64,000 nucleotides of DNA from Neobacillus cucumis (GTDB lineage Bacteria; Bacillota; Bacilli; Bacillales_B; DSM-18226): positions 1 through 64,000 of the forward strand of contig NZ_JAMBOH010000020.1 in NCBI RefSeq assembly GCF_023715505.1, read 5' to 3'. Below are positions 17,477 to 26,183 of the stretch, piece after piece. The notes under the pieces are model-generated. The model saw only the letters and a list, made by a program, of their open reading frames with translations, did no database searches and had not been told where the DNA came from. Numbering within the stretch: position 1 is the first letter of the stretch; the number at the start of each line of letters is the position of its first letter. The position numbers were made by a program, and so were the translations under genes.

Positions 17477-18880
17477 CACTAGTGTTGCATAAATAATATC
17501 TCAATTTTCAGTTTAATTATCTTCCTTGTTTAGAACCAAAAAAGTAAATGTCCAATAAAGGTGACTCCATTCATTTGGAAAATTATTTACAATTAGACCT
17601 TTGGGATGACGACAATTTGCTTATTAAGGGATGGCTTTTCCTTCAATCTTGCGAAGCCAGATATTCGCTGGTTTCCACAACGCAGCCCTTAAATAACGAC
17701 TAATTTGTAAGGTTTTTCGCTTGCTTCTTGTTTCGATTTGTACAAGAACATGAAGGCAAAAAACGATAAGTGCGATAAACACTTGATTTTGTATCGCCCA
17801 TTCACTCTGACCGTAGAACTTTTTGATGCTAAGATGCTGTTTGATCCATTTAAAGAACAGTTCAATTGCCCACCGTGATTTAGACATCTCTGAGATTTCT
17901 TCGGCACTCAAATCAAAACCATTTGTGATTAAATCGAGTTCGTTTCCCTTTGAATCAATCACTTTTAGAAGGGGAAAGTAATTTTCAGCATGGTTTTGAG
18001 TGGTACCAATCAACACCATTTTATCTGACAAAATAGCTGTTTCCTCGGGTAGTTTAAAAACGTAAACTCCCCGTATGACTGCGTTTTTACGTAGCCTAGA
18101 AAGAAAAAAGTAGCCATCATCAGTCATGCGATCAAAGCGCTCGTAGTCTAAATAGCCACGGTCAAACACATACATGCATTCCTTGTCATCTACCATGACT
18201 TCCAGTTGACCACGGTCATGTTCTTTAGCCGTTGTCATAACGGCCTTTTCAGGATAGGAGATACCCTTTTCCATAAACACGAGACGCAAATGCAATTTTA
18301 CACCTGCTTTTGTTTTACGAAACTTTGCCCACTTATGATTAATCAAATTTAGTGACAAGGTGCTTGAATCAATGATTTTTAACGGCATGATAAGCTTTGT
18401 ATAGTGTGTTTTGGCATGAATTTGTGCGACTAAATCAAGGAAAATGCTTTGGAATAAATCTGGATTCATACCATTTAATCGCCGTGACAGCTGAGAAATA
18501 CTGATAGAATCAAGGTCGACCCCTTTTTGAAGTTGATCATCAAACAGACCATCGCCCAGCGCATGCAGACTTTCAATTTCTTCTAGCTGCGCAAAAAGCA
18601 GTAATTTTAGGAATGACTCTGTCGTTAATTTTTTTGTATAGTAATCTAATTTCATCGTTTTCACCTTTTCTTCGAATAATTGAAGGTTTATTGGTGAAAA
18701 CCATTGTCCAAATGAAGTTTTTGGTGTATTCTTGTCCATGAGATTGGTCCTTTTTTAATGGATTTGGACGGTTTACCACCCGACTTTTCCATTATAAAGG
18801 ACTTTTTCTTTGCACAAAATAATAAAATTGAACATTTTGAGTATTTTTAATAGTCCAATTAAATTAATGCAACACTAGTG
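17477..18880 (-). mobile_element. IS4-family insertion sequence, complete
   Basis: 1404-bp element with terminal inverted repeats CACTAGTGTTGCAT (17477-17490) and its complement (18867-18880). It is flanked by a perfect 9-bp target duplication AATTATAAT (17468-17476 and 18881-18889), so it is an intact and probably recent insertion. It carries one transposase gene. Joining the flanks without one duplication restores the leader of the dinB-like gene. Confidence 0.93.
17624..18739 (-). CDS. IS4-family DDE transposase
   Basis: 371-residue transposase that cuts and joins the ends of the surrounding element. The DDE triad is visible: first aspartate in LKIIDSSTLSL, second in MYVFDRGYLDYERFDRM, and the glutamate in the IS4-type signature SKSRWAIELFFKWIKQHLSI (Y/R-x3-E-x6-K). 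The length and the intact frame suggest activity. It reads opposite to the interrupted dinB-like unit. Confidence 0.93.
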   Translation of the reverse strand: MDKNTPKTSFGQWFSPINLQLFEEKVKTMKLDYYTKKLTTESFLKLLLFAQLEEIESLHALGDGLFDDQLQKGVDLDSISISQLSRRLNGMNPDLFQSIFLDLVAQIHAKTHYTKLIMPLKIIDSSTLSLNLINHKWAKFRKTKAGVKLHLRLVFMEKGISYPEKAVMTTAKEHDRGQLEVMVDDKECMYVFDRGYLDYERFDRMTDDGYFFLSRLRKNAVIRGVYVFKLPEETAILSDKMVLIGTTQNHAENYFPLLKVIDSKGNELDLITNGFDLSAEEISEMSKSRWAIELFFKWIKQHLSIKKFYGQSEWAIQNQVFIALIVFCLHVLVQIETRSKRKTLQISRYLRAALWKPANIWLRKIEGKAIP

Positions 18881-18913
18881 AATTATAATATGTTTATCAA
18901 AGGAGGAACATTT

Positions 18914-19384
18914 ATGAACTCAATTGATTTATTGATTTTTAACTTTAATGAAGTTAGAAGAAGAAGCATAAAGGTTTGGATATCTATACCTAGAGAAAAA
19001 CTCGAATGGAGACCAGATGATGAAGCACTGAATTGCATAGAAATGATTAGACACGTATTGGAAAGCGAGCATTATTACCACCTGGCCATTAAAAATCGAG
19101 GGAGTTTATCCGTTTTCGATTCCCCTTTCGAAAATAGACCTTTTACTTCTGTCAATGCAGAATTGGAATTTGCAGAACCTTATCGAAATGATTTCATTGA
19201 TACAATCAAGTCTTTTACTGAAGAAGACTTGGCAAATATAAAGATTGACCGCTCCGATTCAGGGTACATAAGAGATTTAGGTGACATGCTGTTACGAGTG
19301 GCCTATCATGAATCAGTTCATACTGGTCAGTTATTAGATTATTTAAGAACAGCAGGGGTTCCAAGAATTCGTATCTGGGATTAG
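18914..19384 (+). CDS. DinB-family protein
   Basis: 156 residues from the ATG at 18914, chosen because AAAGGAGG lies just before it. DinB/YfiT four-helix-bundle family. The putative metal-binding histidines are visible: MIRHVLESEHYYHLA in the first half and the C-terminal VAYHESVHTGQLLDYLR. Members are damage-inducible or thiol-dependent enzymes. Here the upstream LexA box (17444-17455) supports SOS control, now broken by the IS at 17477-18880. Present expression would have to come from the IS end or a weak local promoter; the duplicated TATAAT at 18884-18889 has no good -35. Confidence 0.85.
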   Translation: MNSIDLLIFNFNEVRRRSIKVWISIPREKLEWRPDDEALNCIEMIRHVLESEHYYHLAIKNRGSLSVFDSPFENRPFTSVNAELEFAEPYRNDFIDTIKSFTEEDLANIKIDRSDSGYIRDLGDMLLRVAYHESVHTGQLLDYLRTAGVPRIRIWD

Positions 19385-19436
19385 CCATGATATTGGTGCT
19401 ATCACAATAGTGATGCACCTTTCTTAGAATCAAACT

Positions 19437-19925
19437 TTAATATTCGGTTATATTTTGTTTACCTTTTAACTTATCTAACATTTTTAATAAACCAACAAAC
19501 CCTCTAATGATAAACAAAGTAGAATTAACACTTGCAAAAGTATGGAAGACTGACCATTTGTTCCATTTAAATAATCTCGAGTTCTTTTCCATAAACCATT
19601 GACCCAGACTCATAGGAACACTAAAAAGCAAACTTTTCATTAGAATTTTACTGAATTTATCATTATACGATATTTTCACCCAGATAACACTTAGAATTGG
19701 GAAAAATAACATATCATAAATAATATTTGTTTTAAAAATTTTTGAAAAAGGGCGAACTGGGTATTCAATTCTTTTGGTGCCAACAACATAAGCATCAATA
19801 AGAGTCGCAATAACTCCTTTTGAGAAAAAAATCAAAAGATTTTCTCTCATTTTTGAACCTCTAAATAAAAATGGAAAAGATAAAACACATCCTGCTAATA
19901 GTAACTTTAACAACTTTTTCTCCAC
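19437..19925 (-). CDS. CBO0543 family membrane protein
   Basis: 162 residues with an N-terminal hydrophobic helix and three or four further membrane helices. Typical of CBO0543: RENLLIFFSKGVIATLIDAY, VVGTKRIEYPVRPF, NIIYDMLFFPILSV and SLLFSVPMSLGQWFMEKNS. GTG start at 19925 behind GAGGGTG. It resembles the protein at 14454-14927. No function is established. Confidence 0.8.
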   Translation of the reverse strand: MEKKLLKLLLAGCVLSFPFLFRGSKMRENLLIFFSKGVIATLIDAYVVGTKRIEYPVRPFSKIFKTNIIYDMLFFPILSVIWVKISYNDKFSKILMKSLLFSVPMSLGQWFMEKNSRLFKWNKWSVFHTFASVNSTLFIIRGFVGLLKMLDKLKGKQNITEY

Positions 19926-20215
19926 TAATTAACACCCTCTCGCACTTTCATAATGATATCCTTAAAATGCCCTAAATTTACCATTAATACTCTATCGTTA
20001 TTTAATTAAATTTTTAATAAATACCCTTTAAACAATACAATAAAAAAGTTCGTTCACTTTAATTTTGCTTATCCTATTTGAATGTACCTAAATCCTTATA
20101 TTCAAGTATTGTCTCTGTAATTTTGGGAATGCTTAATTCAGACAGATGATTCTATCCCCTGTTGTAATCTGGTTTAAGATAGCTGTCATTAGTTTGAAAG
20201 GAGTCTAGTACAAAG

Positions 20216-20350
20216 ATGGACAAAAACAATAAAAAATTGGATCAGCATAATAAGGATTGCGAATGTGAATTTTGCAAGAAACGAGCAAATATAGAAATGA
20301 AAAAGGAAGATGAACGAAAAGAAATTGTAGAAATGATAAAACGTATATAA
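20216..20350 (+). CDS. Small charged protein with a CECEFC motif
   Basis: 44 residues: a lysine-rich start, HNKDCECEFCKKRANIEMKK in the middle (three cysteines) and an E/K-rich end. GAAAGGAG lies 13 bp before the ATG. Codon use and composition look like genuine small Bacillus proteins; the cysteines could bind a metal. No family is recognised. The closest features on either side are a CBO0543 gene and the nitroreductase region. Confidence 0.5.
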   Translation: MDKNNKKLDQHNKDCECEFCKKRANIEMKKEDERKEIVEMIKRI

Positions 20351-20410
20351 TATTAGAAAAAACAAACAAGCTTAAAAAAGTAAAGATGGGAACCTCTTAA
20401 AATTTGAAGG

Positions 20411-20526
20411 AAATACACTTAATAAATACGGAGGGGGTAAACCACCCCTTCTCCCACCATCGTATGCGCTGCTTCCAAACGCGGCAGTTCTGGCTCACAC
20501 GCTATTGACTGCCCCGCATTTTCATC
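20411..20526 (-). mobile_element. Probable 3' relic of a group IIC intron
   Basis: On the minus strand, directly behind the nitroreductase terminator, lies GAACTGCCGCG, GAAGCAGCGCATACG and ATGGTGGGAG, which can be laid on domain V of class C introns (GAACCGCCG, GUACGUACGG, UGGUGUGAG). A hairpin GGAGAAGGGGT/ACCCCCTCC like domain VI follows and the stretch ends CCGTATTTAT. The position behind a terminator fits the class C target rule. The 5' domains and the ORF are absent. Alignment is by eye. Confidence 0.45.
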
Positions 20527-20554
20527 AAAAAACCTGATGGAAATTACCATCAGG
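20527..20554 (-). terminator. Terminator of the nitroreductase gene
   Basis: CCTGATGG and CCATCAGG form a perfect 8-bp stem with six T following on the minus strand, 31 bp past the stop codon. Confidence 0.88.
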
Positions 20555-20584
20555 CTTCATTAATGAAAAAACTCTTCGACTATC

Positions 20585-21184
20585 TTATTTATAAAATTTC
20601 ACACGATTTTCTACTGGCTTAAATTCTTTCTCACCTGGTCGAGCTGTTGGATTACCAAATGGCATCTGGGCAATCAACTTCCAATTAGAAGGAATATTCC
20701 ATTCATTTTTCACTTCTTCATCAATAAGTGGGTTATAGTGTTGTAACGATGCTCCTAGCCCTTCTGATTCTAATGCTGTCCAAACAACTAATTGGTGCAT
20801 ACCTGATGCTTGATTTGACCAAACGGGAAAATTGTCAGCATATGTACTGAATTGTTCTTGAAGAGATTTAATAATATCTTGGTCCTCAAAAAATAGTACA
20901 GTTCCGTACCCCGCCTTAAATGATTCCATTTTTTGTTGAGTTCCAGAAAAGTCTCCATTTCCAACTAACTCTCTTAAGGTCTCAGTAATAATATCCCATA
21001 ATTTATCATGAGATTCACCAGTCAATACTACAAGACGTGCTGTTTGCGAGTTAAAAGCAGAAGGTGTGTATTTTACTGCAAATTCTACAATTTCTTTAAT
21101 TCTCTCATCCGAAACTTGTACGTCTTTATTGATTCCATAGAATGAACGTCTTTCTTTTAGTACAGAATAAAAATCTTTGGTCAT
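20585..21184 (-). CDS. Nitroreductase family protein (Frm2/Hbn1-like)
   Basis: 199 residues from the ATG at 21184, which has GGAGGG nine bases upstream; the longer frame to 21220 has no such site. FMN-dependent nitroreductase fold of the fatty-acid-repression/Hbn1 subgroup: KERRSFYGINKDV, SAFNSQTARLVVLTGE and FKAGYGTVLFFED, then QASGMHQLVVWTALESEGLG and AQMPFGNPTARPGEKE. These enzymes reduce nitroaromatics or quinones with NAD(P)H. It is near other quinone-detoxification genes and resembles the role of MhqN in B. subtilis. Confidence 0.88.
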   Translation of the reverse strand: MTKDFYSVLKERRSFYGINKDVQVSDERIKEIVEFAVKYTPSAFNSQTARLVVLTGESHDKLWDIITETLRELVGNGDFSGTQQKMESFKAGYGTVLFFEDQDIIKSLQEQFSTYADNFPVWSNQASGMHQLVVWTALESEGLGASLQHYNPLIDEEVKNEWNIPSNWKLIAQMPFGNPTARPGEKEFKPVENRVKFYK

Positions 21185-21389
21185 AACATTATACCCTCCA
21201 GTAATTATGGTTTGAAGCAAGGCATCTCAAATTCACAGTAATTGACTTGGAGATTAAAATCAATTCATTTGTTTTAAAATATTTTTGACTTCTACTTTTG
21301 GTAAAATTAACAATAATTTATTTATGTTCCCAACGCACTGTTTTATATTATGAGAAACTATAATCAGTTTTATTACAAAAAAGACTTCT

Positions 21390-21662
21390 TTATGTTGGAT
21401 ATACAGTTTTATGGTCAGCAAGAATAATCAATTCTTTATCGTTTCGTTGAAAATTAATTTGTGCATCAGAGGAATAAAACCAAGCCTTTTCATTTTCCTT
21501 TATTTCGAATATGTTTAACTCATCCTGAAAGTATAAAACTGTCGAAGCCGTTTCTTCATCAACAGGGACGGAGATTAACCAACGATCGTCCTGTTTTTCA
21601 ATGTTGTAACTATTCGTTTGGCACAGCAATCTGCTGCCAATAGAGTGACGTATCATCAACAT
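21390..21662 (-). CDS. Small hypothetical protein coupled to the pirin gene
   Basis: 90 residues, beta-rich (SYNIEKQDDRWLISVPVDEE, TVLYFQDELNIFEIKENEKA, WFYSSDAQINFQ). Its ATG overlaps the stop codon of the pirin gene by one base (TAATG), and GGGGGTGA lies just before it, so the two are translationally coupled. The same small gene is often found behind bacterial pirins, but I know of no assigned function. Confidence 0.6.
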   Translation of the reverse strand: MLMIRHSIGSRLLCQTNSYNIEKQDDRWLISVPVDEETASTVLYFQDELNIFEIKENEKAWFYSSDAQINFQRNDKELIILADHKTVYPT

Positions 21663-22375
21663 TAAAAGTCACCCCCAGGTAAATCGATTAATAAAAAGAA
21701 ACTATCTTGATTTCCCTGAATAGTTATTTCATGAATGTCCGTTATACGGGCAGCGTCTCTGGACTTTAAAATAAAATCATTGTTGATTGAAATTTCTCCC
21801 TCAATATTAAAGACGTAAATCTTCCGACCTGATTCCTGTTCAAAGCTCAAAATCTTCTTTCCATCCAATCTTGACAAATAAAGTGTTAAATCTTGATGGA
21901 TTCTAGCTACCTGATCAGACGATGTATGCGAAATGACTGGTAGTAGCTGATTGTGTAATTTTGAAATATCATATGAAATGTCTTCATATGACGGTTGTAG
22001 CCCTTTTTCATTTGGTGAAAACCATAACTGTAAAAATTGTACTTCTTCATCGTTTGATGCGTTAAATTCAGAATGAAGCACTCCAGTTCCAGCGGTTATT
22101 CGCTGAATACTACCATGACCAAGGATTCCAGAGTTCCCTAAGTTGTCTTCATGTTTAAGCTGTCCCTTTAAGATAATTGAGACTATTTCCGCTTCTCGAT
22201 GCGGATGGATCCCAAAGCCGTGTCCCGCCTGAACGGTATCATCATTAAAAACTCGCAGTGGACCGAATCGTAAATTATTCGGATCATAATACTCTCCAAA
22301 TGAAAAACCTAGTGAACTATCCAACCAATCATTTTTTACTGTGTAGCGTTTATCTCCAGGAAAAAGTTGAATCAA
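21662..22375 (-). CDS. Pirin family protein (bicupin, YhhW-like)
   Basis: About 237 residues. Cupin metal ligands are visible in the N-terminal domain: GHGFGIHPHREAEIVSIILK (HPHR, about residues 55-65), then EDNLGNSG and the TAGTGVLHSEFN motif with the third histidine and glutamate near 100. Members cleave quercetin in vitro and are thought to sense redox or electrophiles. The longest frame starts with GTG 22384, but AGGGAG overlaps that codon, so TTG 22375 is the better start. First gene of a two-gene unit within the MhqR-type block. Confidence 0.85.
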   Translation of the reverse strand: MIQLFPGDKRYTVKNDWLDSSLGFSFGEYYDPNNLRFGPLRVFNDDTVQAGHGFGIHPHREAEIVSIILKGQLKHEDNLGNSGILGHGSIQRITAGTGVLHSEFNASNDEEVQFLQLWFSPNEKGLQPSYEDISYDISKLHNQLLPVISHTSSDQVARIHQDLTLYLSRLDGKKILSFEQESGRKIYVFNIEGEISINNDFILKSRDAARITDIHEITIQGNQDSFFLLIDLPGGDF

Positions 22376-22648
22376 TTCTTTCACTCCCTAAATAAAATCT
22401 CTGTTTAATTAATTATAAAATTTATCTCAAATTGGAATATTATTAATTAAGATTATTTAAATTCATATAATTATTTTTTGCAACAAAATCACAATTAATG
22501 ATTTACTTAACAAAGCCAATCGACCTTCTCAATTAGCCCTGTTAACTTTATAGATACCCTTTTTTTACCGATTGTATCAGGTTCAAGCATAAATTTCTGA
22601 AGAAGGAAAATAATAGTGGTAAATAAAGACTTTTTACCCATTGATTTA

Positions 22649-23074
22649 TTAAGCAGCTCTTTTGAACTCATTTGAATCTTTGTGAAAAACCAATTGGCTT
22701 AAGGATAACACCTTACTTCCATTGATTGCGAGATAGATTGCAATTGCTAAGAATGCCAAATCTAACTCATATCCAGCCATTTGACCATTTCCTAATAAAC
22801 CAACTGAAAGCTTTACTTTTATTGTTGCCCCAATCATCATTAATGCAAACAATGCTGCAAAAAATCTAGTTGCCAATCCAATGATTATGGCGATCCCACC
22901 AATAATCTCAAGAAATGCAACTCCATATGCCATAAATCCAGGCAAGCCGATACTATCAAACCATCCTACAATATTTTCAATTCCACCTTGAAACTTAACA
23001 ATTCCATGTATTAAAAATAATGCTCCTAATGTCACGCGTAAAATAAATGCTCCTATTTCGTTTTTTATCATCAT
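22649..23074 (-). CDS. DoxX family membrane protein (MhqP-like)
   Basis: 141 residues, four membrane helices. DoxX features: FILRVTLGALFLIHGIVKFQ at the N-terminus, WFDSIGLPGFMAYGVAFLEI and GGIAIIIGLATRF, and a closing hydrophobic helix. DoxX proteins accompany thiol and quinone stress genes; MhqP of B. subtilis sits with the dioxygenase MhqO. The start at 23074 is chosen since GGGAGGAG lies six bases before it. It follows the broken dioxygenase gene by 30 bp and was probably co-transcribed with it. Confidence 0.85.
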   Translation of the reverse strand: MMIKNEIGAFILRVTLGALFLIHGIVKFQGGIENIVGWFDSIGLPGFMAYGVAFLEIIGGIAIIIGLATRFFAALFALMMIGATIKVKLSVGLLGNGQMAGYELDLAFLAIAIYLAINGSKVLSLSQLVFHKDSNEFKRAA

Positions 23075-23104
23075 TCTCTTTCTCCTCCCAAACATAGTTT
23101 TTTA

Positions 23105-24444
23105 TTATAACTTTCTATACCATTGAGCAGCAGCTTCGACCTCTTGGGCGGATAATTGATGACCTCTATTTTCCCAATGAAGTTCTACATTCGCATTAGC
23201 CTTTTTTAATACTGATTCAAGTTCAGCCGATTCCATTGGTGAGCAAATCGGATCATTTGTCCCAGCTGAAATAAACACTGACTTACCCGATAAATCTGGA
23301 AGGTCGATCCCTTTTCTCGGCACCATAGGATGAAGAAGAATGGCACCCTTTAAGGCATTTTGATAGTGAAATAATAGACTCGCTGCTATATTCGCTCCAT
23401 TTGAGTATCCAATAGCGATAATATGATCGCGGTCCAAACCATACTTTTCAGCTGCTTCATCGAGAAACTCATTTAATTCTTTTGTTCGGAAAACGAGGTC
23501 TTCTTCATCAAAAACTCCCTCAGCCAATCTTCGGAAGAATAAGGTTTCTTCTAATTCTTCTCTTTTTGACTCTAACCAAGATGGCAGCATAAGTTTTTTC
23601 CCGAGTTCCTCTATAGGTTCATCCGCCGCAAAACCAAGTGGGTCGGTCGCAATTTCGAAGAGGATACCCCCTGGTTCATGAAAATATAGAGCTTTAAAGT
23701 AGTTTCGGTCAAGAATATCTGTAGGATAATGCCCTTTTTCAAGGAGAAGGGATCTCCACTTTTGATGCTCTTCCTCATCCTTTGCTCTCCAAGCTATATG
23801 GTGAACTGTGCCTGCTCCCATTAGCCCTGGGACTGAAGGATTTAAGTGAATATCAATGGTATTGCCAATATTTCCTTTAGATTTAAATCTTAGAAATTCA
23901 TTTTCTTGGCCCAGGCAATCAAACCCTAAAATATTTTCTAGTACATCCGTTGTCTTATGCGGCTGTGCTGAAAATAGAACAGCACCACCAAATCCTTTAA
24001 TCGCATTTTCTGCTTGAACTCCTCCAAAGTTCCAAGTATTAAATGAACCTTCGTCTCGTTCTGTCAATTCCAATAGGAGTCCGTCTGGATCATGAAATTG
24101 TAAATATCTTTCCCCAAACCGATTGGAAGAAGTAAATTCAATTCCAAATTTCCGAAATCGATTTTACAAAAAGGAGCCGAACCCTTCGGAATCATATAAC
24201 TAGTCACACCAACCTGACCGATACCTATTCGACCTTTTAGTTGTTTAGCCCATGGAAAAAACGTTATTACCGAACCTGGTTGACCTAGTTCATTCCCAAA
24301 ATAGAGATGGTACACTTCTGGACGATCAAAATTAATGGTTTTTTTGACAAGCCTTAACCCAAGTACACCTGCATAGAAATCAATATTTCTTTGTGCATCG
24401 TTTACCATAGCTGAAATATGATGAATGCCTGCTGTTTTTTGCAT
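23105..24444 (-). pseudogene. Ring-cleaving dioxygenase gene, frameshifted and fused to the 3' part of an mhqD-type hydrolase gene
   Basis: The 5' part (24444 to about 24165) encodes the first VOC domain (GIHHISAMVNDAQRNIDFYA). A one-base deletion near 24161-24168 (WKNRF reduced to CKIDF) ends that frame at 24064. The natural continuation is in the frame stopping at 23105: RFGERYLQFHDPDG, TVHHIAWRA and GGILFEIATDPLGF give the second VOC domain with its His and Glu metal ligands. At about 23540 the dioxygenase C-terminus (KREELEETL) runs in frame into FFRRLAEGVFDEEDLV, the middle of an MhqD-type alpha/beta hydrolase. Its Ser (GYSNGAN), Asp (TNDPIC) and His (GHQLS) remain, but about 55 N-terminal residues with the oxyanion loop are gone. 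Probably non-functional; the 322-codon ORF could still be translated. Confidence 0.85.
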
Positions 24445-24485
24445 TATACCCTCTCCATTTCATCAAAATGGGATTTCACAAGGAC

Positions 24486-25103
24486 TTATTTAGGTCTTTC
24501 GATTTCAAATACTTCACCAATTTTTGCGTAATTATTCCCAGCTAAGCGGCTGACAGCTGCTAAGCCCCTTGGATTAATTCTTCCATTTTCATAAATGTCA
24601 TTTTCGATATGAAAATGAACTACTCTTCCTATCATTAGGTCACATCCCGGCGAATCCAAGCCTCCCAATTCTAAGGAATGTTCTAATACACATTCCATTC
24701 TGATTTTTGCTTCCTTCACTCCAGGAACTGAAATTTTCACACTATCTACCGAAGTTAAGTCAGCTAACTCTATCTCACTTTGATTAGGAGGAAGGTTTGC
24801 CGCTGTTTTATTTATTTTTTCAACGTTATGTTCATCAACCATATGAACTACAAATTGCTTGGACTCAGTAATATTTCTTGCTGTATCTTTTTGTCCCCCA
24901 GCTGAGCGTTGAATAGATAATGAAATCATCGGAGGATTGGATGACACGATGTTAAAATAACTAAATGGCGCTCCATTCAATACACCATCTTTTGAAATTG
25001 ATGTTACGAATGCTATTGGTCTGGGTATGATGCTTCCTATTAGAAATTTATAATTTTCTCTTTCTGACATTGAGGCTGGGTCAATTGAAAGCAAAGATAT
25101 CAT
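24486..25103 (-). CDS. Flavin reductase-like FMN-binding protein
   Basis: 205-residue flavin-reductase-domain protein of the DIM6/NTAB (YwrF-like) group. The motif GSIIPRPIAFVTSISKDGVL (about residues 23-42) binds flavin phosphate. APFSYFNIVSSNPPMISLSI follows, and GRVVHFHI and GLAAVSRLAGNNYA lie towards the end. Such proteins reduce FMN for monooxygenases or act on small aromatics. It lies 15 bp behind the intact dioxygenase gene and is likely in one transcript with it. AAAAGGA touches the ATG at 25103, so translation may begin at the in-frame TTG a few codons on. Confidence 0.85.
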   Translation of the reverse strand: MISLLSIDPASMSERENYKFLIGSIIPRPIAFVTSISKDGVLNGAPFSYFNIVSSNPPMISLSIQRSAGGQKDTARNITESKQFVVHMVDEHNVEKINKTAANLPPNQSEIELADLTSVDSVKISVPGVKEAKIRMECVLEHSLELGGLDSPGCDLMIGRVVHFHIENDIYENGRINPRGLAAVSRLAGNNYAKIGEVFEIERPK

Positions 25104-25117
25104 TCCTTTTCAAAAAA

Positions 25118-26056
25118 TCAGTCTAGTTCTCTTACTTCAAACGGTAATAACACTCGTTCAATCTTTGCTCGGTGCGGCTCATACTGTGATGGCAACATCA
25201 ATTTTTCTCCCATTGTCGCTTGTGATTCATCATGAGCAAATCCTGGAGGATCCGTTGCAATTTCAAACAGTATTTCTCCATGTTCTCTGAAATAAATAGC
25301 ATTGAAGTAATTTCGATCCTGAACAGGAGTTACTCCGTAGCCATTGGCTGCTACATACTTTTGCCAATCCAATTGATCTTGGTCATCAATTGCCCGCCAT
25401 GCAATATGGTGAACGGTTCCAACACCCATTTGTCCCCGTCCAATTGGAGTCAATTTTAGATCTATAATGTTTCCGATATCCCCAGTAGAACGGAAACGTG
25501 CGAAATCTCCCTCTTTACCGACTGATTCAAGGCCCATTACTTTTTCTAATAATTCTCCCGTTTTGTCAGGTTGGGTTGATAAAAGAGTTGCTCCTCCAAA
25601 ACCTTTGATAGCAGCTTCAGGTGTTACCTCACCAAAAGTCCAAGTATTGTTTTCTCCTTCTTCTCTTTCGACAATTTCCAGGTGAAGACCATGTGGATCA
25701 TCGAATTCTAAATAATGCTCTCCAAAGCGTTCCATTTTTTTAAAAGAAACATTGAATTTTTCCAGTCTTTTTTCCCAAAATTCCATCGCACCTTTTGGAA
25801 CGACATATGAAGTAACACCGACTTGACCGTCCCCAATAATTCCTTGATGAGCTCCCGCCCATGGAAAGAATGTAATAATGGTTCCTGGCTTTCCGCCTTC
25901 ATTCCCGAAATAAAGGTGATAAGTACCTGGGTCATCAAAATTGACAGTTTGTTTTACCAAACGTAACCCCAAAACTCCTGCGTAAAAGTCTACATTCTCT
26001 TGAGGATGACCGACGATGGCTGTGATATGGTGAATACCCATTGTTTTCTTACTCAT
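25118..26056 (-). CDS. mhqO: Ring-cleaving dioxygenase (MhqO/MhqE/LinE-like)
   Basis: 312-residue extradiol dioxygenase with two VOC domains that opens hydroquinone-type rings, an iron(II) enzyme. The metal ligands are visible: His in GIHHITAIVGHPQENVDFYA, His in GVGTVHHIAWRAID and Glu in EILFEIATDPPGF. Start at 26056 because GGAG stands eight bases before this ATG; the longer frame to 26065 uses a GTG inside the ribosome binding site. An MhqR-like box (26166-26181) lies 110 bp upstream. Intact counterpart of the broken paralogue at 23105-24444. Confidence 0.92.
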   Translation of the reverse strand: MSKKTMGIHHITAIVGHPQENVDFYAGVLGLRLVKQTVNFDDPGTYHLYFGNEGGKPGTIITFFPWAGAHQGIIGDGQVGVTSYVVPKGAMEFWEKRLEKFNVSFKKMERFGEHYLEFDDPHGLHLEIVEREEGENNTWTFGEVTPEAAIKGFGGATLLSTQPDKTGELLEKVMGLESVGKEGDFARFRSTGDIGNIIDLKLTPIGRGQMGVGTVHHIAWRAIDDQDQLDWQKYVAANGYGVTPVQDRNYFNAIYFREHGEILFEIATDPPGFAHDESQATMGEKLMLPSQYEPHRAKIERVLLPFEVRELD

Positions 26057-26165
26057 TTTCAACACTCCATTTCTGATTTAAAATTCAATTATTTAAAAAT
26101 CCACTCTTACCTATTTTGTTCCCAGGATGAAAATAAAATCTTAAACTTTTTACTTTAATTCAATT

Positions 26166-26181
26166 ATCTCTAAATCGAGAT
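26166..26181. promoter_or_regulatory. MhqR-type operator before the dioxygenase gene
   Basis: ATCTC-TAAATC-GAGAT, extended to perfect 9-bp arms AATTATCTC/GAGATAATT. It fits the B. subtilis MhqR palindrome ATCTCGAATTCGAGAT as I remember it. Confidence 0.7.
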
Positions 26182-26183
26182 AA

